64,000 nt of DNA from an uncultured Coriobacteriaceae bacterium (GTDB taxonomy: Bacteria; Actinomycetota; Coriobacteriia; Coriobacteriales; Atopobiaceae): assembly GCA_902798915.1 (NCBI GenBank), contig CADBYM010000001.1, positions 124,001 through 188,000 on the forward strand, given 5' to 3'. Both the position numbers and the translations under genes were made by a program. Of the stretch, positions 25,599-36,910 are shown piece by piece. The notes below the pieces were generated by a model, which saw only the letters and a list, made by a program, of their open reading frames with translations, did no database searches and was not told the DNA's origin. Numbering within the stretch: the first letter of the stretch is position 1; each line of letters opens with the position of its first letter.

Positions 25599-25617
25599 TC
25601 CTAGCGAACTGCTAGGA
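25599..25617. promoter_or_regulatory. Second copy of the TCCTAGC-N5-GCTAGGA operator, before the binding-protein gene
   Basis: TCCTAGCGAACTGCTAGGA has perfect 7-bp arms with a GAACT spacer, identical in arms and spacing to the copy at 23367-23389. A TATACA hexamer follows at 25618. No good -35 box is visible. It lies 40 bp before the lipoprotein start codon. Confidence 0.7.
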
Positions 25618-25657
25618 TATACACCACGGAACGCGGCGGACAACAAAGGAGAGAAGC

Positions 25658-26542
25658 ATGAGCAGTCTATCACGTCGTTCGTTTGTGAGGTCGTTTGGTG
25701 TGTCGTTTGCGTTGCTCGCAGGTATGGGCCTTGTTGCGTGTGGCGGCTCAGACAATGCGACAAGCGATGGCACCGCAGCGTCCTCTGGTGCCGGGTATCG
25801 GACCCTTGAAGACATCCAGGCTGATGGCAAGGTCATCATCGGCGTCTTCTCCGACAAGGCGCCCTTTGGCTACGTTGACGATACGGGGACATACCAAGGT
25901 TACGACGTGGAGTTTGCCAACCGCCTCGTGAAGGATCTCGGAACGGAGGTCGAATGGGTTGCCACCGACCCCGCGAACCGCGTTCCCTTCCTCGAATCCA
26001 ACAAGGTGGACATCATCTTGGCCAACTTTACCGTTACTGACGATCGCGCGGAGAAGGTTGACTTCAGCCTGCCTTACATGAAGGTGCAACTAGGCGTTGT
26101 CTCTCCCGATGCCGCCATCGTCAAGAGCGTTGACGACCTCACGGGCAAGAAGCTCATCGTGGTCAAGGGCACCACGGCCGAGACCTTCTTTGAAGCTGAG
26201 CACCCCGACATCGAGCTGCAGAAGTACGACCAGTATGCCGACGCATACAACGCGCTGCTCGATGGTCGTGGCGACGCCTTCTCGACCGACAACACCGAGG
26301 TGCTTGCGTGGGCGAAGGAGAATCCCGGCTTCACGGTGGGCATCGATGCGCTCGGGAACGAGGACACCATCGCCGCCGCCGTCGCGAAGGGCAACGAGTC
26401 GCTGCTTGACTTCATCAACAACGAAATCGAGGCCCTTGCCGACGAGGAGTTCTTCCACAAGGACTACGAGAAGACGCTTGCGCCGGTATACGGCACCGAT
26501 GTGAATCCCGACACGCTCGTCGTGGAGGGCGGAAAGATCTAG
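25658..26542 (+). CDS. Amino-acid ABC transporter substrate-binding lipoprotein (family 3)
   Basis: 294 residues. The signal peptide has a twin-arginine pattern (SRRSFVR) and a lipobox LVAC (Cys about 28), so it may be a Tat-exported lipoprotein. The solute-binding family 3 fold (about 48-285) includes KVIIGVFSDKAPFGYVDDTG, GYDVEFANRL and DLTGKKLIVVKGTTAE. Family 3 binds polar amino acids; the exact ligand cannot be read from sequence. It shares an operator with the permease/ATPase operon just upstream, which strongly suggests they form one transporter. Confidence 0.93.
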   Translation: MSSLSRRSFVRSFGVSFALLAGMGLVACGGSDNATSDGTAASSGAGYRTLEDIQADGKVIIGVFSDKAPFGYVDDTGTYQGYDVEFANRLVKDLGTEVEWVATDPANRVPFLESNKVDIILANFTVTDDRAEKVDFSLPYMKVQLGVVSPDAAIVKSVDDLTGKKLIVVKGTTAETFFEAEHPDIELQKYDQYADAYNALLDGRGDAFSTDNTEVLAWAKENPGFTVGIDALGNEDTIAAAVAKGNESLLDFINNEIEALADEEFFHKDYEKTLAPVYGTDVNPDTLVVEGGKI

Positions 26543-26574
26543 GGCTGCCGCTCCTTGAGCAATCCTTTGTGACG

Positions 26575-26603
26575 GGTCCGCGAGGGGGTAACTCTCGCGG
26601 ACC
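26575..26603 (+). terminator. Terminator-like hairpin after the binding-protein gene
   Basis: GGTCCGCGAG (26575-26584) and CTCGCGGACC (26594-26603) form a perfect 10-bp stem with a 9-nt loop. There is no T-run. Confidence 0.55.
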
Positions 26604-26690
26604 GTATGCTGGCGGCCTGCCGATGGCCTCCGCCCGTCCTTTTGCCATGGCATCAAGCGCTATACTGTTTGGGACAACGGGAGGTGGTGC

Positions 26691-28178
26691 ATGGGCACGC
26701 TGGGCAAAGAGTATCGAGAGTGGATTGTGGCGCACGAGGTTGACGGCGCCGTGACGACGTCGGTGGATGACGACCACATCACGATTGAAGCCGAAGTCGC
26801 GACGGCGCATATCAGCTTCTATTGCTTTGACGGCATGCCCGAGGTCGTGGAACTCTCTGTCGTGACGAACGAGTCCGGTGAGTCGTGCTTCTTCCTGCAT
26901 TTTGAGCTTGGGGACTTGGATCGTGCCAAGGAGCTCTTTGCCGAGATGGTCAACATGCTTGAAGTCTCCCAGAGCGTCGGGACCACGCACGTGCTGCTCT
27001 GCTGCACGGTGGGCATGACCACCACCATGTTTGCCGCCAAGCTCAACGAGGCGGCCAAGACGCTCTCGCTTGACTATGAGTTCGAGGCCAAGGCCCTCGA
27101 GGAGGCGCAACGCGATGGCGGCGACTATGCAGCCGTCATGTTGGCTCCGCAGGTGGGATTTCGGCGCAATGAGGTTGCCGCCGCGTTTCCCGATGCCGTC
27201 ATCACCGAGATTCCGCCGAAGGTCTTTGGGTCCTACGATGCGGGCGGCGCGCTGCGTATGCTGCTTGAACTGCTCGGCGACGAGTCCCTATTCACGAGCG
27301 ACCGCAGCGATCTGCGCCCCATGCGCGACATACACAACGACAAGACCATCATGCTCGTGTCGGTCGTGAACAAACCCAGGTTCTCGACGATTTCGTTCAG
27401 GGTGTACCGTCGTTGGAAGCTGATTGCCTCCGATGTCGTGCACAAGCGTCACCTGGACCGGCGCGACATTGCCGATATCTTGGCGACCCTGCACGTCCAT
27501 GGTGTCGACCTCAAGGATCTTGACGCAGTTGGCATCGCAGTGCCCGGGCCAGTCGACTTCGGCGAGTTGGGCGAGCTGGCGAAGGAGCTTGGCGGCTATG
27601 CGAGCGAGGTGCGCAACATCGAGCAGGCTCTCGTCCGGAGGTTTGGCGTCAGGGTCTTTGTTGACAACAACGCGAATGCCGCGACGGTGGGATGCTACAT
27701 GCTCAACGATGCCTACGACAGCGTGGCGCTGCACACGCAGCAGGTGGGCTACCTCGTGGGCGGACAGGGCACGGTAGTGAACGGGCGCCTGGTTCGTGGG
27801 CGCCGCGGCATGGCTGGCGAACTGGGTGCGTTCAACAAGCGCGTCATGCTGGACGGAGGCCTGCATCTCTCCGAGGCCTTCGATACCAACGACCCAAGGC
27901 CTGAGGCGCACGTGCCTTCCGACATCCCGTGGCGGGCCGACCGCATGCTTCCCGTCTTGGCCACCATGTTGCTCGCAAACATTGCAGTGGTTGCGCCTGA
28001 TGCCATCTACGTTGCCTACGACCTCATCGACGACATGGATGCGTTGCGGGCCGAACTGGCGAAGTCTCTGCCAGAAGACTTTATACCCGACCTCATCCAC
28101 GTAACCGACTACCACGAGAGGATATTCGCTGGCGAGATGGCTCTCGTGTTGCAACGTTTGGCCGCGCCACATGCATAG
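26691..28178 (+). CDS. Fusion of a PTS lactose/cellobiose IIB-like domain and a ROK-like domain
   Basis: 495 residues. Residues 1-95 are an unassigned alpha/beta region. Residues about 98-195 resemble PTS IIB of the lactose/cellobiose family: strand-loop VLLCCTVGMTTTMFAAKL with Cys at the phosphate-loop position, and MLAPQVGF matching the family's APQV. Residues about 215-495 are ROK-like: VGIAVPGPVDFG, VDNNANAATVG and GYLVGGQGTVVNGRLVRGRRGMAGELG. The usual catalytic Asp of NDANAA is Asn, and the zinc-binding CxCGxxGC stretch is absent, so kinase activity is unlikely. I infer a sugar- or phosphorylation-sensing regulator, but no DNA-binding domain is visible. The ATG follows GGGAGGTGG. TATACT (26661) and a TGCCATGGCA palindrome (26643) lie upstream. 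Confidence 0.8.
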   Translation: MGTLGKEYREWIVAHEVDGAVTTSVDDDHITIEAEVATAHISFYCFDGMPEVVELSVVTNESGESCFFLHFELGDLDRAKELFAEMVNMLEVSQSVGTTHVLLCCTVGMTTTMFAAKLNEAAKTLSLDYEFEAKALEEAQRDGGDYAAVMLAPQVGFRRNEVAAAFPDAVITEIPPKVFGSYDAGGALRMLLELLGDESLFTSDRSDLRPMRDIHNDKTIMLVSVVNKPRFSTISFRVYRRWKLIASDVVHKRHLDRRDIADILATLHVHGVDLKDLDAVGIAVPGPVDFGELGELAKELGGYASEVRNIEQALVRRFGVRVFVDNNANAATVGCYMLNDAYDSVALHTQQVGYLVGGQGTVVNGRLVRGRRGMAGELGAFNKRVMLDGGLHLSEAFDTNDPRPEAHVPSDIPWRADRMLPVLATMLLANIAVVAPDAIYVAYDLIDDMDALRAELAKSLPEDFIPDLIHVTDYHERIFAGEMALVLQRLAAPHA

Positions 28179-28203
28179 CAAAGTCATGCAGAGAGGACAA
28201 GAC

Positions 28204-29142
28204 ATGGGCAAGACAAAGGTGTATATTGACGGCCAGGTAGGTACGACTGGCCTGCAGATTTTTGACCGCATCGGTTCGCGCAAGGACCTTGAGTTGCTGC
28301 GCATCGACGAGGACAAACGCCATGACCTCGATGAGCGGCGCAAGTTCATCAACGCGGCCGACATCGTGTTTCTGTGCCTTCCCGACGAGGGTGCCCGTGA
28401 GGCGGTGGCGCTTGTCGAGAATCCCAATACCTGTATCATCGATGCCTCTACGGCGCATCGCACGGCCGAGGGTTGGACGTATGGCTATCCGGAGCTGAAC
28501 GCCGGACAGCGGGCGGCCATCGCCGCGAGCAAGCGTATTGCCAATCCGGGCTGCCATGCCACCGGCTTCATCAGTACGGTTGCTCCGCTCGTGCAGGCGG
28601 GCATCGTCCCTGCGGACTATCCTCTGACCTGCCATTCTCTTACAGGATACTCTGGGGGCGGGAAGCGCATGATTGCGAGCTACGAGCAGGCGGATCGTCC
28701 CGAGTCTCTCAGCGCGCCCGGACTGTATGGCCTCACGTTGCGGCACAAGCACTTGCCCGAGATGCAGAAGGTCTGCGGTCTCGAGCATGCGCCCGTGTTC
28801 ATGCCCGTAGTGGATGATTACTACAAGGGCATGGCAACGTCCGTCATGCTGCACAACAGCCTGCTCGCGGGCTCGCCGAGCGCTTGCGACGTCCACGATG
28901 CGCTTGCTCGGCACTATGATGGCCAGCGCTTCGTGAGCGTGATGCCGTTCGATCCCGTGCAGACGACGCTCTACGCCAACGAACTTGCCGGGACCAACGA
29001 ACTGCATATCGTGGTCTGTGGCAACGACGAGCACACCACCGTGACGGCGCTCTTCGACAACCTAGGCAAGGGCGCCTCGGGTGCTGCCGTGCAGAACATG
29101 AACATCGCCCTCGGCATCGACGAGACTACCGGGCTGCTGTAA
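28204..29142 (+). CDS. argC: N-acetyl-gamma-glutamyl-phosphate reductase (short ArgC type)
   Basis: 312 residues, matching the shorter (type 2) ArgC group. The enzyme reduces N-acetylglutamyl phosphate to the semialdehyde in arginine synthesis. The N-terminal NAD(P) site reads DGQVGTTGLQI and the catalytic Cys lies in ANPGCHATGF (about residue 115). The His-containing HSLTGYSGGGKRM is also present. The ATG at 28204 follows GAGAGGA. No other arg gene is in the window. A very long hairpin follows. Confidence 0.92.
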   Translation: MGKTKVYIDGQVGTTGLQIFDRIGSRKDLELLRIDEDKRHDLDERRKFINAADIVFLCLPDEGAREAVALVENPNTCIIDASTAHRTAEGWTYGYPELNAGQRAAIAASKRIANPGCHATGFISTVAPLVQAGIVPADYPLTCHSLTGYSGGGKRMIASYEQADRPESLSAPGLYGLTLRHKHLPEMQKVCGLEHAPVFMPVVDDYYKGMATSVMLHNSLLAGSPSACDVHDALARHYDGQRFVSVMPFDPVQTTLYANELAGTNELHIVVCGNDEHTTVTALFDNLGKGASGAAVQNMNIALGIDETTGLL

Positions 29143-29158
29143 AAGAGGGTTTGCCTGA

Positions 29159-29216
29159 TTGCTGGCGGTGGGGTCGTGCTCAACTCGCAGGTTGGGCACG
29201 ACCCCACCGCCAGCAA
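29159..29216. terminator. Long bidirectional hairpin between argC and the minus-strand gene
   Basis: Two 26-nt arms (29159-29184 and 29191-29216) pair with a single T/C position out of register and a 6-nt loop. It separates convergent genes and probably stops transcription from both sides. Confidence 0.7.
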
Positions 29217-29228
29217 GCGTGGCGTGCA

Positions 29229-32388
<3,160 letters not shown>

Positions 32389-32403
32389 CCTGTTCCCGCA
32401 TAC

Positions 32404-32422
32404 GGGCGGTTCTGTACCGCCC
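32404..32422 (+). terminator. Short hairpin after ligA
   Basis: GGGCGGT and ACCGCCC form a perfect 7-bp stem with a TCTGT loop, 15 bp after the ligA stop. It lacks a T-run. Confidence 0.5.
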
Positions 32423-32554
32423 TGCGCGGTATTTCAGATTCCAAAAAGTGATGCTGCTTCATTGTGGATGGACCCGCCCTTTAAGTGCCACTTTAGGTTC
32501 GGGTACTACATTCTTCTTGTCACGAAGGCTCAAGACCAAACGGAGATGGGCTAG

Positions 32555-33310
32555 ATGTTGCAGCTTACGTTCAAGCGCTACGAAATCAAGTATTTGCTCA
32601 CCGACGAGCAGCGCGGTCGGTTGGGCATTCTTATGGATCGCTACATGACGCCCGACGAGTGGGGCCCCTCCACGGTGTGCAACGTGTACTACGACACGCC
32701 CTCCCATCTGCTGGTGCGTCGCTCTGCGGAGCATCCCCTGTACAAGGAGAAGGTCCGCACGCGCAGCTATGGCGTCAACGGGGTGGCGGACCCGGTGTTC
32801 GTGGAGCTGAAGAAGAAGTACGACGGCGTTGTCTACAAACGTCGCTGCACCTTGGACGTGACGCGGGCGAACGGGCTGTTGGCGGGTTACGGTACTCCAA
32901 AGACGCAGATAGAGCGTGAAATCTCCTTTACCTGCCGGCGCTATGGGGGTCTCATCCCCTCGCTGTTCATCGCCTACGACCGCGAGGCGTTCTACGCCAA
33001 GGATGACCACGAGTTCCGCATGACCTTCGACACGCGCCTGCGCAGCCGTACCACACGCATGCGCCTCGACGCGGGCGACGAGGGGGAGCAGTACCTTGAG
33101 GATGGGCTCAACCTGCTGGAGGTCAAGGCGGGGGGCGCCATACCCCTGTGGCTCGTTGAGTTCCTTTCGGGCGAGGGGCTCTTCAAGATTCACTTCTCGA
33201 AGGTCGGCGTGGCGTACGAGCGCCTGTGCGCTCAGCAGCACGAAGCGCGCGTCGCGAAGCCGGAGCCTTTGTGGGGCGCGGTGCCCGTACCGGCCCTGTC
33301 GTTCGCATAG
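32555..33310 (+). CDS. VTC-domain (polyphosphate polymerase-like) protein
   Basis: 251 residues. The whole protein is a VTC-type triphosphate-tunnel domain: FKRYEIKYLL at the N-terminus, a KEKVRTRSYG strand, PVFVELKKKYDGVVYKRR, SLFIAYDREAF and LLEVKAGGAIP. Alternating Lys/Arg/Glu on these strands line the tunnel in yeast Vtc4, which makes polyphosphate from ATP. Bacterial members usually sit, as here, next to a DUF4956 membrane protein and often a CotH kinase, which I do not see. Activity is not proven for this bacterial group. The DUF4956 gene follows after 50 bp. Confidence 0.88.
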   Translation: MLQLTFKRYEIKYLLTDEQRGRLGILMDRYMTPDEWGPSTVCNVYYDTPSHLLVRRSAEHPLYKEKVRTRSYGVNGVADPVFVELKKKYDGVVYKRRCTLDVTRANGLLAGYGTPKTQIEREISFTCRRYGGLIPSLFIAYDREAFYAKDDHEFRMTFDTRLRSRTTRMRLDAGDEGEQYLEDGLNLLEVKAGGAIPLWLVEFLSGEGLFKIHFSKVGVAYERLCAQQHEARVAKPEPLWGAVPVPALSFA

Positions 33311-33360
33311 CGTCAAGAGCGGTCACTGCAATCGCAAGAACAACCCCAGAAGGAGTCCTC

Positions 33361-34044
33361 ATGTTTGAATCGTTATTTGCCACCACGACCACGAGCACCT
33401 CGCTCGAGCTTGCCCCGTTCCTTGCGAGCATTGCCTGCGCCACGGTGCTCGGCTTCGTCCTCGCATTGGTGTACTGCTATAGGAGCAGGCACACGAAGAG
33501 CTTCGTGATTGCCTTGGCCATCCTGCCGGCCATCGTGTGCGTCGTCATTGCCATGGTCAACGGCAACGTGGGCGCTGGCGTAGCTGTGGCGGGAGCCTTC
33601 AGCCTCGTGCGGTTCCGTAGCGCACCTGGTTCGGCGCGCGACATCGCATTCATCTTTCTCGCCATGTGTGTGGGCCTGGTCGCGGGAATGGGCTATGTCG
33701 TGTGGGCGGCGCTGGTCACGGCGATCATGAGCACGCTGCTCATGGCGTACCAGACGATTGAGACCGGTCCGCTCGGCGACTCGGGCGATCGAATGCTGCG
33801 TATTACCGTGCCGGAGGACCTGGACTTCGCCAACCTCTTCGATGACGTGCTGGATTCCTACGCCAGCTACCACGAGTTGGAGAGCGTGAAGACCACCAAC
33901 ATGGGCAGCCTCTATCGGTTGGTATACCGCATCGGCATGCGCGACCTTACGCAGCAGCGCGCGCTCATCGACGAGCTGCGTTGCCGTAACGGCAATCTCG
34001 AGATCTCCATTTCGCATCAGGAGGCCAATGCCGGCGAGCTCTAG
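33361..34044 (+). CDS. DUF4956 membrane protein
   Basis: 227 residues. Four membrane helices in the first 140 residues are followed by a soluble C-terminal domain of about 85 residues. The segment VAGAFSLVRFRSAPGSARDIAFIF between helices is characteristic of DUF4956. Function is unknown, but the gene usually pairs with VTC-domain genes, so it may anchor or gate polyphosphate synthesis at the membrane. The ATG at 33361 follows AGAAGGAG. A strong terminator closes the pair. Confidence 0.87.
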   Translation: MFESLFATTTTSTSLELAPFLASIACATVLGFVLALVYCYRSRHTKSFVIALAILPAIVCVVIAMVNGNVGAGVAVAGAFSLVRFRSAPGSARDIAFIFLAMCVGLVAGMGYVVWAALVTAIMSTLLMAYQTIETGPLGDSGDRMLRITVPEDLDFANLFDDVLDSYASYHELESVKTTNMGSLYRLVYRIGMRDLTQQRALIDELRCRNGNLEISISHQEANAGEL

Positions 34045-34051
34045 CGGCGCG

Positions 34052-34115
34052 TGCCGAGCGGGGCAGAGGGGCTATCCCCCACGTGCCCCGCTCGGCATTT
34101 AGGTTTCGCTTTTTT
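34052..34115 (+). terminator. Terminator after the VTC/DUF4956 pair
   Basis: TGCCGAGCGGGGCA (34052-34065) and TGCCCCGCTCGGCA (34084-34097) form a perfect 14-bp stem. The loop contains a smaller GGGG/CCCC hairpin. A T6 run lies at 34110-34115. Confidence 0.75.
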
Positions 34116-34193
34116 CGCAGAGAACCCATCTATGTGATACCGTTAGATACTATACGTCTGGGCAACGTTGTCGGCGCATGGAGGGGAGGTCTG

Positions 34194-35243
34194 GTGGTTG
34201 GAATTGCCGAGGCATTTGCCCTGCTCTTTGCGGGGTTCTTGGCCGGAATCATCTCTACGTTCATAGATGTGGCTGTCCTTGGCGCAGACGCATTTGGCAT
34301 GCACTTTGCCCTCTGGGTGCTGCTGAATGCTTTGATCGCCATTCACGTCGACAGCAGGGTCAAGGCCATATGGTGGGCGATTCCGTTTAACCTCGGCTTC
34401 ATCGAGTTCTACTATCTCTGTACGGCCGCGTCCTTTGAGGGTTATGGAAAGGCGCTGCTCGTACCGCTTGCTGCCATGGCGCTCGTGTCGGCGTTGCTTG
34501 CCTACGCACTTTGGACGGCGAAGCGCGACCGAGGACCTTACGGCAAGATTCTCTCCGTGCTGATATCTGCGGGAGTGGTCGGTACGGGCTATTACCTCTA
34601 TGGCGATTTCGATCTGTACACCATCGTCACTGCGATGGTGCTTCTCTTTATCCTGCTCTTCTGGCCTGCGCGTCGTCTCAAGTTCGTGCCTGCGGTGCAT
34701 CCACCGGCAGGATTGGAAGAACAACAGGTTCGCGAGTCTTCGTCGCGTCGGAGGGAGGTCACGCCGCGGGGCAGGTCGACGGCATCGATTCCGGAAGTAG
34801 AGGAGAGCTACGAGGAGGACGACTATGCGTGGGACCTGCCGCATGAGGAGGATTCCCTTCGCCGCAATCGCTATGACGAGGAGCCGGAGCTCGGACGTGC
34901 TATGCGTTCCGGTCGCAACGACCGCTCGGTCGACGAGTCGTCGCAGACCCGCAAGAGGACCACGCGGCGAACGCGAAGGCGCTCTCTGTCGGATGACGTT
35001 GTGACGACGCGGGGTAGCAGGTCGCGTCGGAGCGTTCGGGAGAGGGAAGAGAACAATCGCGAGGCACAGCGCAGGGCTGCGGTGCAGCGCAGGGCGCGGC
35101 GTGAGCGCTCGGCAAGGAACGAGCGCGAGGACGATTACTATACGCCGACCATCTCGACGCTGGGAACGGTCCGTACCGTTCGCCCATCGTCGCGCTCGAG
35201 TCGTACTGGTTACGGGCGGTACAGCCGATCAAACGACGCCTAG
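34194..35243 (+). CDS. Membrane protein with a long Arg/Glu/Ser-rich cytoplasmic tail
   Basis: 349 residues from the chosen GTG at 34194. About five hydrophobic segments fill residues 1-175. The remaining 175 residues are very charged and of low complexity (many Arg-Arg, Ser-Arg and Glu-Arg runs), probably a disordered cytoplasmic tail. I recognise no family. The frame stays open back to a GTG at 34083, but that codon lies inside the preceding terminator, and the codons before 34194 include rare AGG, AGA, TTA and ATA. GGGGAGG at 34183-34189 lies only 4 bp before the chosen start. The stop overlaps the end of the convergent gene by 4 bp. Confidence 0.65.
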   Translation: MVGIAEAFALLFAGFLAGIISTFIDVAVLGADAFGMHFALWVLLNALIAIHVDSRVKAIWWAIPFNLGFIEFYYLCTAASFEGYGKALLVPLAAMALVSALLAYALWTAKRDRGPYGKILSVLISAGVVGTGYYLYGDFDLYTIVTAMVLLFILLFWPARRLKFVPAVHPPAGLEEQQVRESSSRRREVTPRGRSTASIPEVEESYEEDDYAWDLPHEEDSLRRNRYDEEPELGRAMRSGRNDRSVDESSQTRKRTTRRTRRRSLSDDVVTTRGSRSRRSVREREENNREAQRRAAVQRRARRERSARNEREDDYYTPTISTLGTVRTVRPSSRSSRTGYGRYSRSNDA

Positions 35244-36163
35244 CACGGTCTTCCGTAGTGATTGATGCCGCCAATCATGGCTGCAACCCTGCGCTGGTCG
35301 CCTGCGGCGACGCGAGAAGAGAACGTGGGCCATGCCAACAGCGCATCGTGGAAAAGGTCGGCAAAGCTTGCGGATGACGCCTCCGTTGTGAAGGGATTGC
35401 GCCACATGCGATGATGGAGGTTTGCCGATGCGCATTCGTCGCTCTGGGCAATCATGTGGCGTTGCGCATCGATGCGCGGGTAGTCGTGTTTGAGTGATTC
35501 CACACGGCTGAGGGTGCGTGGCAGGAGCTTCGCAGGCGGGTCGATCAGCCGGTAGACGAGACGATAGTCGCGAACGGACTTTCCGTACTCGGATGCATCG
35601 AGGTGGATGCCATAGACGTCATCTGCGACGCGTGCCACAAGCTCACCTGCTATGCGGTTGATGCGTGACGTGCTGGCGAGCATTGAGGATGCGGGTGCCT
35701 CGATGACGGTCTTTTGTCGCTTCTGCCACATGAGCCAGGTGTCGACGTCGGATTCGATCAAGAGTTTGAGTTCGTTCCTCGCGTTCCGGAGGTCGACATG
35801 GGCTTTGCGCAGCTCTTCGACCTGTGCCAGCACCAACGGTCCGGTTATGCTGTCGAGCAGATAGTGGGCGGCAAAGCCGAGCATGATGGCGGTGGCGATT
35901 GCCTGGTCTTGAGGTTCGAAGTCTGCAATCACGCTGTGCATAACACGAAGCTCGTCTGCGGTTGACGAGTCATGCATGAGCTCAGAGAGTGTGTGGCAGG
36001 TACGTATGACCTTGGGAGCGGCCATGAAGCGGGCGGACAAGGGATCGGGACCCTGGTTTCCCAGAAGAAATGCCACGACCTCTTCCTGGTTGGCGAGAAT
36101 CCCGCCGGGTAGAAGGGATGAGGCATCCTCTCCGAACAGATGATGAGCTAGAATTGCAGGCAT
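35240..36163 (-). CDS. Zinc-dependent phospholipase C-like protein
   Basis: 307 residues. The N-terminus MPAILAHHLFGEDAS and NQGPDPL follow the pattern of bacterial proteins annotated as zinc-dependent phospholipase C family. A conserved His/Asp set (HHLFG, GPDP, FAAHYLLDS) is in the expected places. There is no signal peptide, so an intracellular role is more likely than secretion. Real substrates of this subgroup are unknown. The ATG at 36163 is the only good start. Its 3' end overlaps the convergent membrane-protein gene by 4 bp. Confidence 0.75.
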   Translation of the reverse strand: MPAILAHHLFGEDASSLLPGGILANQEEVVAFLLGNQGPDPLSARFMAAPKVIRTCHTLSELMHDSSTADELRVMHSVIADFEPQDQAIATAIMLGFAAHYLLDSITGPLVLAQVEELRKAHVDLRNARNELKLLIESDVDTWLMWQKRQKTVIEAPASSMLASTSRINRIAGELVARVADDVYGIHLDASEYGKSVRDYRLVYRLIDPPAKLLPRTLSRVESLKHDYPRIDAQRHMIAQSDECASANLHHRMWRNPFTTEASSASFADLFHDALLAWPTFSSRVAAGDQRRVAAMIGGINHYGRPC

Positions 36164-36289
36164 GGCGTTCCCCTGAAAGTGTGTTGTTTCTGTTGTGTGG
36201 AGCTATGGATGTGAACAGAGTAACGCATTTTGTAGCAAACGGTTAGAGAATGTGCGTAAGTCAGTCTGCTATTTGAGGAGGTATGCTTT

Positions 36290-36814
36290 ATGGCCAATGG
36301 ATTCACACGATCCAAAGCAGTCATCCTGCTCACGGGCATCGTGATGGTTGCGGTCGGGATAGCGGTGCTCATCAACCCAATCGGGGCGCTGGAGCTTATC
36401 GTGCGCATCACGGGCTGGCTCTCGGTCCTGTACGGTGCCATCCTTATAGTGCCGTCGGTGATGCGCGGGAACCCTCTGCAGAATGTCACCACCGACTTCG
36501 TGTTGGGTGTGGTGGCAGCGGTCTTCGGTCTCGTGATGGGTATCGTGCCCGGTTTCGTGGTCTCGTTCATATGGACCTTGATCGGCATCGCCATCTTGAT
36601 GACGGGTGTGCTTGACATCATGGAGGCGGGCAGGTTCCGTCGGGTCGGAAGCCCGCTTGGCCTGCCTGCGACGACTTCTGGTGCCATCTGCGTCCTGCTG
36701 GGCATACTCGTGATTTTGGTGCCGCTGGCGTCCCCGACGCTTGGCATGCTGGTCGCGGCCGTCGCACTCCTCATCGATGGGGTGACCGAAATCATCTTCG
36801 GGCTTGGCATGTAA
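36290..36814 (+). CDS. DUF308 (HdeD-like) membrane protein
   Basis: 174 residues with six closely spaced hydrophobic segments arranged as three pairs, typical of the DUF308/HdeD group. In E. coli HdeD is linked to acid resistance; most members have no known role. The ATG at 36290 follows TTTGAGGAGG. It appears monocistronic, with a strong 18-bp hairpin after it. Confidence 0.82.
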   Translation: MANGFTRSKAVILLTGIVMVAVGIAVLINPIGALELIVRITGWLSVLYGAILIVPSVMRGNPLQNVTTDFVLGVVAAVFGLVMGIVPGFVVSFIWTLIGIAILMTGVLDIMEAGRFRRVGSPLGLPATTSGAICVLLGILVILVPLASPTLGMLVAAVALLIDGVTEIIFGLGM

Positions 36815-36829
36815 CGCTCTGAAAGCGAG

Positions 36830-36887
36830 CGGACCAAAGGTGCCCCCAGCGACGCTTTGGCTGCGCCGCGGGGGCACCTTTGGTCCG
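36830..36887. terminator. Bidirectional terminator between the DUF308 gene and glnA
   Basis: CGGACCAAAGGTGCCCCC (36830-36847) is the exact reverse complement of 36870-36887, an 18-bp stem with a 22-nt loop between convergent genes. Confidence 0.7.
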
Positions 36888-36910
36888 GAATCTTACGTGT
36901 CCCGCAGTGG

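Noticed and set aside
34083..34193. Upstream extension of the membrane protein at 34194
   Set aside because: The GTG at 34083 lies in the arm of a 14-bp terminator, and the codons before 34194 are rare and AT-rich at the third position.
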